Source: a virus
Length of the DNA: 47,959 nucleotides
Strand: one strand, 5' to 3'
IMG/VR virus record: IMGVR_UViG_3300022916_000027
Coordinates: 1-47,959 of that record
Positions within the stretch are counted from its first letter, which is position 1, and each line of letters begins with the position of its first letter. The position numbers and the translations under genes are program-made. Of this stretch, positions 13,838 through 20,522 are shown in pieces. The notes beneath the pieces were generated by a model. That model had not been told where the DNA came from. It saw only the letters and a program-made list of their open reading frames with translations, and made no database searches.

Positions 13838-14202
13838 AGGAATACACGACAGTTGATGTTGAGCGCGGCCTCGCCTTCCACGGTGGAGCTAGGTCTTCAA
13901 TCTCGACTTGTCTCAACGATCTGTCGCGTGAAGGTTGGGAGGTAGTTGCTTGCCTCCCCTCCTTCAACGTTGACGGAACTATTATTCTTGAGAGAGAGAA
14001 GGCAGAAGACATACATCAAAAGAACGCTCGCGCAGCTTTCGAAGCGCACGAAGCAGAGAAGTACGATGGAGAGAGGCAGAACGGGGAGTACGCCACTCCT
14101 AACGTTGTTGATCTCGTGAACGAACTCACGGAAGAGGCAGACAGTGAGACCAGCTGGCTAGAAGAGAAAGAGAAGGAGGAAAGCAACGATGGCGAGGAAT
14201 GA
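13834..14202 (+). CDS. DUF4177-like small protein
   Basis: 122 aa, ATGA overlap, SD AGAAGGAAG. The N-terminal ~50 residues have the pattern YTTVDV...LNDLSREGWEVVACLP......TIILERE, resembling the DUF4177 beta-alpha-beta fold. The rest is acidic and likely disordered. Role unknown; these domains are widespread in phages and plasmids. Confidence 0.65.
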   Translation: MKEYTTVDVERGLAFHGGARSSISTCLNDLSREGWEVVACLPSFNVDGTIILEREKAEDIHQKNARAAFEAHEAEKYDGERQNGEYATPNVVDLVNELTEEADSETSWLEEKEKEESNDGEE

Positions 14203-15013
14203 GCAGTTCCTGAAGGTTCAAGCTCGGGTTAAGAAAATCCGGGAGATGTATAAGGACAGCGCGTCGCAGTTCCAGAACTTCCTGATCTATGGTGATTACG
14301 GGACGGGGAAGACCACCCTTATCACCACCTGCCCGAAGCCGATCTTCATTGACTCCTTCGATTCCGGTGGGACTAAGACTCGCGCCCTCCAACCTCTCAT
14401 TGAATCTGGCGATCTGATCGTCGAGAATAAGTGGGAGAAGGATTCCTGGAAGGAACCGTGGGCCTTCCGGGAGTGGGAGCAGGAGATGGCGGAGCGTGAA
14501 CGTGAGGGCTTCTTCGACGCGATTGGAACCTATTGCCTGGACTCAATTACCAGCTGGACGGACTCAATGATGTTCAGGGTCCTGATGATAGGTGGAGATT
14601 CGAGGGGAAGCCGGAAAGGAAAGAAGCCGGAACTTCAGGATTATGGAATGGTTCAGATCACGGCCCTCGATTGGCTCGGAGTTATGATGGGATATAACTG
14701 TCACACTGTCATAACTGGCCATATTGGTATCGACAAGGATGAGGTCAGCGGAAGGATGGAGACGGGCCTCCTCCTCGCGAATCGCCTGGCTGGAAAGGTC
14801 CCGCTTGTCTTCGATGAGAAGTATATTACGAAGATGGAACGGGAGGATCATATGCTTCAGACGAAGAATGATGGAGTTTGGAAGGCTGAGACTAGAATGG
14901 GGGGAGAGCTCTTTGATCTCCTCGAGAAGCCAGACATCAAGGCCCTTCTCAGAAAGGCTGGGAAGGATGATAGTGACAAGCCCTCGCTCTTTGAGGAGGA
15001 AGAAGATGAGTAG
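14189..15013 (+). CDS. Sak4-like RecA-fold ATPase (recombination)
   Basis: 274 aa, SD GGAGGAAAG. Walker A GDYGTGKTT at 35-43; Walker B-like YCLDSIT (D118) at ~115-121; then TGHIGIDKDE. A small single-domain AAA/RecA-type nucleotide-binding protein as in phage Sak4 single-strand annealing/recombinase proteins. The C-terminus ends in PSLFEEEEDE, an acidic tip reminiscent of SSB partner-binding tails. Sits between a RecB-like nuclease and the polymerase, consistent with a recombination-dependent replication module. Confidence 0.8.
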   Translation: MARNEQFLKVQARVKKIREMYKDSASQFQNFLIYGDYGTGKTTLITTCPKPIFIDSFDSGGTKTRALQPLIESGDLIVENKWEKDSWKEPWAFREWEQEMAEREREGFFDAIGTYCLDSITSWTDSMMFRVLMIGGDSRGSRKGKKPELQDYGMVQITALDWLGVMMGYNCHTVITGHIGIDKDEVSGRMETGLLLANRLAGKVPLVFDEKYITKMEREDHMLQTKNDGVWKAETRMGGELFDLLEKPDIKALLRKAGKDDSDKPSLFEEEEDE

Positions 15014-15242
15014 AGTTGTAACTATCCTCCGTGTCATCGAGTATACAGGCCCTGTTGAGGATGTAAATAGATGTATTGCAGAACGGCGAGTTAAAGGAGT
15101 ATATCGTCCTGCTATGATGGGTCTCGGTGTTACAATCCGTGAGGGCTTACTTGGCGAAGTTCCTAGACCTATTCAAGGCGATGAGGTAAATCATTATCTC
15201 CGCTTTGATATTCCTGAGAAGGAGTTAGACACTGATGAGTAA
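15006..15242 (+). CDS. Small hypothetical protein, 78 aa
   Basis: ATG at 15006 with AGGAGGAAGAAG, overlapping the ATPase gene by 8 bp. Translation includes VVTILRVIEYTGPVEDVNRCIAERRVKG and IREGLLGEVPRPIQGDEV. No family recognised. Overlaps the protease gene start by 8 bp. Confidence 0.7.
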   Translation: MSRVVTILRVIEYTGPVEDVNRCIAERRVKGVYRPAMMGLGVTIREGLLGEVPRPIQGDEVNHYLRFDIPEKELDTDE

Positions 15243-16377
15243 GAAAATCGAAGCAGCGATAGCCGCGAACGCCGAGGCTTTGATGGCTAAGCTCAACGTC
15301 GTAGCCGTCGGAGAGGCGGAGAAGGAGAAGAATGGGAGGAAGACTGGCAAGCGGGGCCTGACCATCTACGTCGAAGGGAAGGTTCCGAAGGATCAGATCG
15401 CAGCGAAGGATCTTATCCCTCGAACAGTCGATGGAGTGAAGACTGATGTCGTGATTCTCGAAAGGGCGAAAGCCCTCCCTCTCCATGAAGGCTTCGAGGA
15501 TCGCTTCGATGGATGGCGTAGGCCTTATCTGATGGGAGACGAAATCGGCCCGACTTACCACAATCAGTGCGGGACGCTCGGAATGATCTTCCGTGCTTAC
15601 GGTCAGGATCTTGGCTTGACTAACTGGCACGTCCTTCACGCCAGCGATGACGAGGGCCAGGATATCAAGAATCATCACGTCTCTCAGCCAGGCTGGAAGA
15701 AAGCCGGGCAGCCAGAACCCACCTTCATCGGCGTAGTCGAAGCTCATTCAACGCTCGACCCTTCGACGCTTTATAACAAAGTCGATGCGGCCGTCCTTTC
15801 TCTCGAAAAGCCAGGCGGAAATGCGGAGAAACCGAATCCAGGATGGAACGCCCCAGGAAGCTTCTGGGATCGACATCTCGACACCATCGCTAACCGTGGT
15901 TACTTCAGCGAAGCAGGCGGCGCTCCTCTTCTCGGTTGGCCTCACTATCATAAAAACTTCGCCGCTCTCGTCCGAGATATTAAGGAGCCTAGCGGCTGCC
16001 GACCACAGCCTCACGGCCTCGGAACAGTTGACATCGGAGATCGAGTCTGGAAGAGCGGAAGAACGACGGGAGTGACCAGCGGAACCGTAATCGCGACGAA
16101 CTTCAACGCTGGTGTCTCTTACGGCGGAAAGCTAGGAACCGTTCGCTTTACTCAGCAAATCATGGTGAGGCCAGATCCTGCCCTCGGAGATCCTGAGCTG
16201 ATCGTGGCCGGTGGAGACTCGGGAAGTCTGGTCATTGATGAGACCGGGAACGCCGTCGGCCTTCTCTTCGCCGGAAGTAGCTCTTACTTCATCGCGAACA
16301 TTATTCAGAATGTCTTTGAACTCGTCCTTCCCGGTATTGAGAAGATTTATAATCTCAACCGCGAGGCCTTGTTATGA
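15235..16377 (+). CDS. Trypsin-like (S1 fold) serine protease
   Basis: 380 aa. The catalytic triad is readable: His132 in LTNWHVL, Asp184 in KVDAAVLSL and Ser329 in GGDSGSLV. The N-terminal ~80 residues (VVAVGEAEKEKNGRKTGKRGL, IPRTVDGVKTDVV) match the leader domain of bacterial S1-family proteases that have a VGVG...TG...VPxxxIDGVxTDVVE region. No signal peptide, so it should act in the cytoplasm. It is translationally linked to replication genes rather than to capsid genes, so it is unlikely to be a prohead protease. A role in cleaving a host or defence protein, or processing a phage protein, is inference. Confidence 0.85.
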   Translation: MSKKIEAAIAANAEALMAKLNVVAVGEAEKEKNGRKTGKRGLTIYVEGKVPKDQIAAKDLIPRTVDGVKTDVVILERAKALPLHEGFEDRFDGWRRPYLMGDEIGPTYHNQCGTLGMIFRAYGQDLGLTNWHVLHASDDEGQDIKNHHVSQPGWKKAGQPEPTFIGVVEAHSTLDPSTLYNKVDAAVLSLEKPGGNAEKPNPGWNAPGSFWDRHLDTIANRGYFSEAGGAPLLGWPHYHKNFAALVRDIKEPSGCRPQPHGLGTVDIGDRVWKSGRTTGVTSGTVIATNFNAGVSYGGKLGTVRFTQQIMVRPDPALGDPELIVAGGDSGSLVIDETGNAVGLLFAGSSSYFIANIIQNVFELVLPGIEKIYNLNREALL

Positions 16378-16694
16378 AGTATCTTCGGAAAAGCGAAGTC
16401 GTGGAGGCCTGGCAGTGGAGGACGCTGGAAGATGGCCCGGAAGGAATCGTTCAACCCTTCGAACCCACGGATTATCCTTCCGACGCGCCTTGCGCAATCT
16501 GTACCTTTCCCGCTGGCTCTCACGGAAAGGTCGAGACCAGCCGAGATCACTTCGTGATGTGTCCTGGAGATGTCCTGATTCAGGATGAGGAGGGCCGCTT
16601 TACCAGGATGAGTCCTGTCCCTTTCTTTAAGAAGCACGAAGCTTTGAAGAATGACAACTCTGTTCAAACAATGAACAGAGACGACGGTAACTAA
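16374..16694 (+). CDS. Widespread small phage protein (VEAWQW family)
   Basis: 106 aa, ATGA overlap with the protease gene. N-terminal RKSEVVEAWQW and C-terminal PGDVLIQDEEGRFTRMSPVPFFKKHE follow the layout of a common phage hypothetical (KPVVVEAxQW ... GDWIIxGxxGEFYPCKPxIFExxYE). Three cysteines in the middle (APCAICTF and VMCPG) are unusual extras. The 23-bp palindrome at 16658-16680 lies inside its last codons. Function unknown. Confidence 0.75.
   Translation: MKYLRKSEVVEAWQWRTLEDGPEGIVQPFEPTDYPSDAPCAICTFPAGSHGKVETSRDHFVMCPGDVLIQDEEGRFTRMSPVPFFKKHEALKNDNSVQTMNRDDGN
16658..16680. repeat. 23-bp palindrome copy
   Basis: CTCTGTTCA-AACAA-TGAACAGAG, both arms perfect, embedded in the 3' end of the gene ending at 16694 and 16 nt before the ATG at 16696, which has no other clear SD. 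Confidence 0.9.
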
Positions 16695-16695
16695 G

Positions 16696-17019
16696 ATGTT
16701 AATTGAGCTTCCCGGCTTGGAACAAGCCAAGAGAAAGGGCCAACCTATCCATTGCAAGCATCTCGCGGACGCGGCAGCATTAAAAGTCAACACTGACGAT
16801 GACGCCTATTGGCGGACAGCTGAGCGATTCCTTCGAGACACGCATGGAAAGACGCCTTCGGAGCTCTCGACCAAGCAACTCAACTGGCTTGGTTCTCTGA
16901 GACAGAACTTAACTCATCCTGCTGGAGACACGGATGATACTCCGTTCAACGAAGTTCAAGCAGCTAAAATCTCACGCGATTCTAAGTCTAATTCTAACTT
17001 GGAGAAATCTAAGCAATGA
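16696..17019 (+). CDS. Hypothetical protein, 107 aa
   Basis: Starts MLIELPGLEQAKRKGQPIHCKH. Central segment ERFLRDTHGKTPSELSTKQLNWLGSLRQNL looks like a helical DNA- or protein-binding domain. C-terminal tail is polar and probably disordered. ATGA overlap with the next gene. The SD is weak, with the palindrome just upstream. Confidence 0.7.
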   Translation: MLIELPGLEQAKRKGQPIHCKHLADAAALKVNTDDDAYWRTAERFLRDTHGKTPSELSTKQLNWLGSLRQNLTHPAGDTDDTPFNEVQAAKISRDSKSNSNLEKSKQ

Positions 17020-17429
17020 CTAATTCTCTTCTCGACCTCAACATGGACGATGCTCAGGATCTCAAGACCCTCCCGAACGACACGGAGGTCGAAATCCAGA
17101 TCTCGATGGCTGAGGTCGTGGCGAACAAGAGCGATCCGACCAGGAATAACCTGGCCCTGACCTTCACCGTCCCTTCGGACATCACCGTCGATGATATAAA
17201 GCTCTGGCTTCCGATCCCGCCGGCGGCCTTGAAGGAGGAAGATCCGAAGAAGTATAACAAGCAGCTCCTCCGGATCAAGGACTTCTACGAAGGCTTCGGA
17301 GTGGATACTTCCAGGGGCGTCGATCCCGTCGATCTGATCGGCCTGACGGCTTACGCTATCCTCGGCGAGAGCGAAGACCCGAATTACGGAATGCAGAACT
17401 TCGTCCGCCGCTACGTCAAGAAGCGGTAG
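17016..17429 (+). CDS. Hypothetical protein, possible ssDNA-binding
   Basis: 137 aa, ATGA overlap, SD TGGAGAAATC. Beta-rich N-terminal half (TEVEIQISMAEVVAN, LALTFTVPSDITVDDIKLWLP) then a helical part and a basic C-terminus (FVRRYVKKR). The beta-barrel-like layout and its place in a recombination/replication cluster allow an SSB or DUF669-like role, but no decisive motif is seen. Followed by a strong terminator. Confidence 0.65.
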   Translation: MTNSLLDLNMDDAQDLKTLPNDTEVEIQISMAEVVANKSDPTRNNLALTFTVPSDITVDDIKLWLPIPPAALKEEDPKKYNKQLLRIKDFYEGFGVDTSRGVDPVDLIGLTAYAILGESEDPNYGMQNFVRRYVKKR

Positions 17430-17450
17430 CGTTTTCAACCGTTTTAAATC

Positions 17451-17482
17451 GAGGAGGGGGAGAAATCTCCCTCCTCTTTTTT
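17451..17482 (+). terminator. Rho-independent terminator
   Basis: Stem GAGGAGGG ... CCCTCCTC (with an extra inner GAG/CTC pairing), followed by six T. Ends the 11.2-17.4 kb transcription unit. Confidence 0.9.
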
Positions 17483-17503
17483 AACTTTTTCTAGGAGGAG
17501 AAG

Positions 17504-17728
17504 GTGAATGAGAGAAGGATTTCCTTCAATATCAGTGAGGAAACTTACGATAAGTTGAAGCGCTTTATCCCTTATGGTCAGCAGCGATATGTCTTTCGCT
17601 TTCTCGCCGAAGGCCTGGCGAAGGAGTTGGAAGAGACTGACCGTGCGGATTTCTTTATAGCCATGTATACGAGGAGGTTGAGGGTCTTTAAATTATTGGA
17701 GGAAGAAGATGATTTACGGAACGGCTGA
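17504..17728 (+). CDS. Putative ribbon-helix-helix regulator
   Basis: 74 aa, GTG start at 17504 with the perfect SD AGGAGG 5-6 nt upstream. N-terminus ERRISFNISEETYDKLKRFIP is a strand followed by a helix as in CopG/Arc proteins; RYVFRFLAEGLAKELEE would be the second helix. It is the first gene after a terminator, so it probably has its own promoter, which I could not identify. Candidate DNA-binding regulator. Confidence 0.6.
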   Translation: MNERRISFNISEETYDKLKRFIPYGQQRYVFRFLAEGLAKELEETDRADFFIAMYTRRLRVFKLLEEEDDLRNG

Positions 17729-18551
17729 CGCGCTATTACGTAAGCTCTACAATGCTTGCGGACACGGGGTAGAGATTGAGCCTGTTCTTTATGGCGAGTT
17801 GGCTTGTTATATTGACTCCTTTACTCGCCCATCGGACGACTCTACCGTATCCCCTCCAGATTGGCGAACTGAGGTAGAGAATAGTCAGTGGTTTGACGAC
17901 GTGCCTGAGTCGGACGAATCTATTGATTGCAATACCTCACCCTACCAATGTTCGCATTGTTTCTCTGCTGATCCATTAAATCATCACTATGGATGCACCA
18001 ATCATGAGGATACGCCCGAAACGTCCACTGCCTATGTCCACGTAGAATGCCCCGAGTGCAAGCGGCGAGATGAGCTGATCGAGAGGAAGAACGCGAAGTT
18101 GATCGACTTAGTTAAGAATTGGCCGTTCACCTATACATCAAAAGACATAGCAGCAGTTGCCAAAATGCAACTGGAGGAAGTCGCTCCTACTACTGTCAGC
18201 GGTCATTCGGATGCGCCCGACACGGCACCGATGCGTCCGGTGGAAATAGTCGATACGTCTATATCGTGGCGGTCACATAGAGATTGCCTACGCGATCACG
18301 CCGATCACCTGACGCGACTCCAGCAGCAGATCGACGCAGTAAAGGAGTTGGCAGAAGAGGCAATCGCGCAACTCACAGAAACGGTAAAAGCGAAGCACGT
18401 TACAGATGTGAAAAAACGTATCTCTACGCTGGAACGACGCTTGCAGCCGGAGGATACGCCGCTGGATGCAGACCTTGACGGTCTGTATGACACATACGAA
18501 GTGCGTCGTAAAATCAACTGGTTACTCCAGCAGTTCAGAGGAGGAGAGTGA
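17709..18551 (+). CDS. Cys-rich protein of unknown function
   Basis: 280 aa, SD GGAGGAAGAAG. A Cys/His region (CSHCFSADPLNHHYGCTNH near 80-100, then ECPEC near 115) suggests one or two zinc fingers. Later a helical coiled coil (RLQQQIDAVKELAEEAIAQLTETV and KKRISTLERRLQ). Codon choice looks less biased than its neighbours, hinting at recent acquisition. No known family. Confidence 0.65.
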   Translation: MIYGTADALLRKLYNACGHGVEIEPVLYGELACYIDSFTRPSDDSTVSPPDWRTEVENSQWFDDVPESDESIDCNTSPYQCSHCFSADPLNHHYGCTNHEDTPETSTAYVHVECPECKRRDELIERKNAKLIDLVKNWPFTYTSKDIAAVAKMQLEEVAPTTVSGHSDAPDTAPMRPVEIVDTSISWRSHRDCLRDHADHLTRLQQQIDAVKELAEEAIAQLTETVKAKHVTDVKKRISTLERRLQPEDTPLDADLDGLYDTYEVRRKINWLLQQFRGGE

Positions 18552-18554
18552 GTG

Positions 18555-18758
18555 ATGGCTAGCCTAAAGGATTCAAAAACCAGCATCTCCGCAATGTCTC
18601 CTGATGTTGCCATGACTCACATCATGGAAATCAGAGGACGGCGTCGAAGCTATGGCGCGAGACAAGCGGAGAAGAAAAGAACAAGCTCGGCTAAGAAACA
18701 ACTCGAGAAGCTCAGTCTGGAAGATCTCAAAACCATCATCAGTCAATTGGAGGCTTAA
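18555..18758 (+). CDS. Small hypothetical protein, 67 aa
   Basis: ATG at 18555 with GAGGAGAGTGAGTG upstream (GTG at 18552 possible). Basic, with a middle patch RGRRRSYGARQAEKKRTSSAKK and a C-terminal helix (LSLEDLKTIISQLEA). Perhaps nucleic-acid binding. It ends 4 bp before the next ATG. Confidence 0.6.
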   Translation: MASLKDSKTSISAMSPDVAMTHIMEIRGRRRSYGARQAEKKRTSSAKKQLEKLSLEDLKTIISQLEA

Positions 18759-18762
18759 GGAA

Positions 18763-18942
18763 ATGGCACTCATCGACAAAGAAGTAGAAATCTTCCATCG
18801 GATAAGCCTTTGGGAACTAACCAAACAGATTGAAAAAGATACCGATGAAGATGAACTCATTTCTTTCATTCAATCGTTGATGACAGAGCGAGACTCAATG
18901 AAATGCTACGAAGCTATTCAAACTTGGCTTGAGGAGGCTTAA
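18763..18942 (+). CDS. Small acidic helical protein, 59 aa
   Basis: ATG at 18763, SD TAAGGAAA. The sequence around this start (GAGGCTTAAGGAAATG) is nearly repeated at the next gene's start (18934-18949), a small direct duplication of a translation-initiation region. Helical, acidic (LTKQIEKDTDEDELISFIQ). Function unknown. Confidence 0.6.
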   Translation: MALIDKEVEIFHRISLWELTKQIEKDTDEDELISFIQSLMTERDSMKCYEAIQTWLEEA

Positions 18943-18946
18943 GGAA

Positions 18947-20323
18947 ATGAAAAAGTGCCGGATGGAAAATCTCCCAATCTTCAGCATCGACCTGGGAGAT
19001 CGGGCGAGGAAAGATTATAAGGACGTAAATCTCCTCTGGGAAAAGATTCAAGAAAAAGGCCTCCTTCACCCAGTCGCAGTCATGGAGAAAAATGAAGAGA
19101 TGATGGGCAAGGAGCGAGCTCTCGGTATTGATCCAAAGCCCTTCCTTCTCCTCGCTGGCGGCCGTCGATATCTAGCTCACGCCCTTGGCGAAGCGAAGAC
19201 GATTCCAGCTAACATCTTTGAGGAAGAACTCTCGATCCTTGAAATCAAAGAGCTAGAACTGATGGAGAATATTGATCGAGAGGATCTTAGCTACGCAGAA
19301 GATAGTGCGCTGAAGGCTGAAATCCACGCACTTCAGATTGAACTCCACGGAGAAGCTGCAGGGCCGAGTGGCGGAGCTTCCATCCGGAAGACGGCTGAAC
19401 TCCTAAACGTCAGCGTGGGCGCGCTTTCTGAAGATATAGAACTGGACAAAGCCATAAAGGATGATCCGACCCTTGGCCAGATGGCCACGAAGACTGAGGC
19501 GAAGCGCGCAGTTAAGAGGATGAAAGCTGATAGAGTCCGCGAAGAAGTGATGAAGCGGCATCAGGCAAAGATTGAAGAAGGTGGCGGAGAGCCCGCGAAG
19601 AATGCCTTGATTGATTCCTTTGTCGTCGGAGATTTCTTCGAGAAAGTCAAGCAGATCCCTGATCATACCTTCCACGTTGTGGAGGTCGATCCGCCTTATG
19701 CTATAGATCTAAAGAAGGTCAAGCAGAATGACACGGATCGAACAGCGCTCAATCGCTATAACGAAGTTGACGCTGGCGAGTATGTGGATTTCATGACGAA
19801 GGTCTTCGACGAAGCTTACCGAGTTCTTCAGGAAGACGGCTGGGTTATTTGCTGGCTCGCTATCCATCCTTGGTATCAGACGATCTTAGGTCTCATGACC
19901 AACGCGGGCTTCAACACCTACGGGCTTCCGAACATCTGGTATAAGACTAGCTTCACTGGTCAAACGAGAAATCCTGAAGTCCGCTTCGGAAGTGTCTACG
20001 AACCTTACTTCTTCGGACGGAAAGGAAAGGCCATTCTTTTCAAGCAAGGTCAGCCGAATGTCCATCCCTTCTCGCCAGTTCCCTCCCTTAAGAAGGTCCA
20101 TCCGACGGAGCGGCCAGTTGAGATGATCTCAGACGTCCTGGTTCGCTTCACCCCGCCTGCTGGTCGAGTTCTAGTTCCCTTCGCTGGCTCTGGCAATACA
20201 CTTCTCGCGGCCGCCAACATGGGGATGAAACCGCTTGGTTTCGACCTGACTCAAGAATGCAAGAACGCATTCGTTGAAAGGGTCGAAGCCAGGAAGATTG
20301 GAGATTTCTCTTCTTATGTCTAA
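18947..20323 (+). CDS. ParB-domain / DNA methyltransferase fusion
   Basis: 458 aa from ATG at 18947 (SD TAAGGAAA). Residues ~5-115 form a ParB N-terminal domain: FLLLAGGRRYLAHALG (canonical GERRxRA box, here GGRRYLA) and ENIDREDLS. Residues ~144-165 are HTH-like (SIRKTAELLNVSVGALSEDI). The C-terminal half is a beta-class N6-A/N4-C methyltransferase: DPPY at 248-251, then HPTERP (385-390) and the SAM motif FAGSGNT at 412-418. Such fusions occur in phages and are thought to modify DNA against restriction. The ParB part could give site targeting. The genome also carries a perfect parS site, which makes a link worth testing. Confidence 0.88.
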   Translation: MKKCRMENLPIFSIDLGDRARKDYKDVNLLWEKIQEKGLLHPVAVMEKNEEMMGKERALGIDPKPFLLLAGGRRYLAHALGEAKTIPANIFEEELSILEIKELELMENIDREDLSYAEDSALKAEIHALQIELHGEAAGPSGGASIRKTAELLNVSVGALSEDIELDKAIKDDPTLGQMATKTEAKRAVKRMKADRVREEVMKRHQAKIEEGGGEPAKNALIDSFVVGDFFEKVKQIPDHTFHVVEVDPPYAIDLKKVKQNDTDRTALNRYNEVDAGEYVDFMTKVFDEAYRVLQEDGWVICWLAIHPWYQTILGLMTNAGFNTYGLPNIWYKTSFTGQTRNPEVRFGSVYEPYFFGRKGKAILFKQGQPNVHPFSPVPSLKKVHPTERPVEMISDVLVRFTPPAGRVLVPFAGSGNTLLAAANMGMKPLGFDLTQECKNAFVERVEARKIGDFSSYV

Positions 20324-20471
20324 TTTTAAATATACTATGAAGTTAGCCCTCATCGTTCTAACCACACCGCTCTGGATCCTGCCAGTCTTTATCCTTCTAG
20401 CTATCCTAGCTTACACGGATGCTAAATACCAGATGTTCAAGGAAGAGAACGGATACGACGGAGAATATTAG
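20316..20471 (+). CDS. 51-aa membrane protein
   Basis: ATG at 20316 overlaps the end of the methyltransferase gene by 8 bp; a second ATG at 20337 is also possible. One long hydrophobic helix (LALIVLTTPLWILPVFILLAILAY) and a short charged tail. Single-pass inner-membrane protein of unknown function. Confidence 0.6.
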   Translation: MSNFKYTMKLALIVLTTPLWILPVFILLAILAYTDAKYQMFKEENGYDGEY

Positions 20472-20474
20472 CAC

Positions 20475-20497
20475 CTCTGTTCAGAATATGAACAGAG
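20475..20497. repeat. 23-bp palindrome copy
   Basis: CTCTGTTCA-GAATA-TGAACAGAG, perfect arms, 26 nt upstream of the DNA polymerase ATG and 4 bp after the previous stop. Confidence 0.9.
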
Positions 20498-20522
20498 ATG
20501 GAAACCAAAAGAAAGGGAAACT

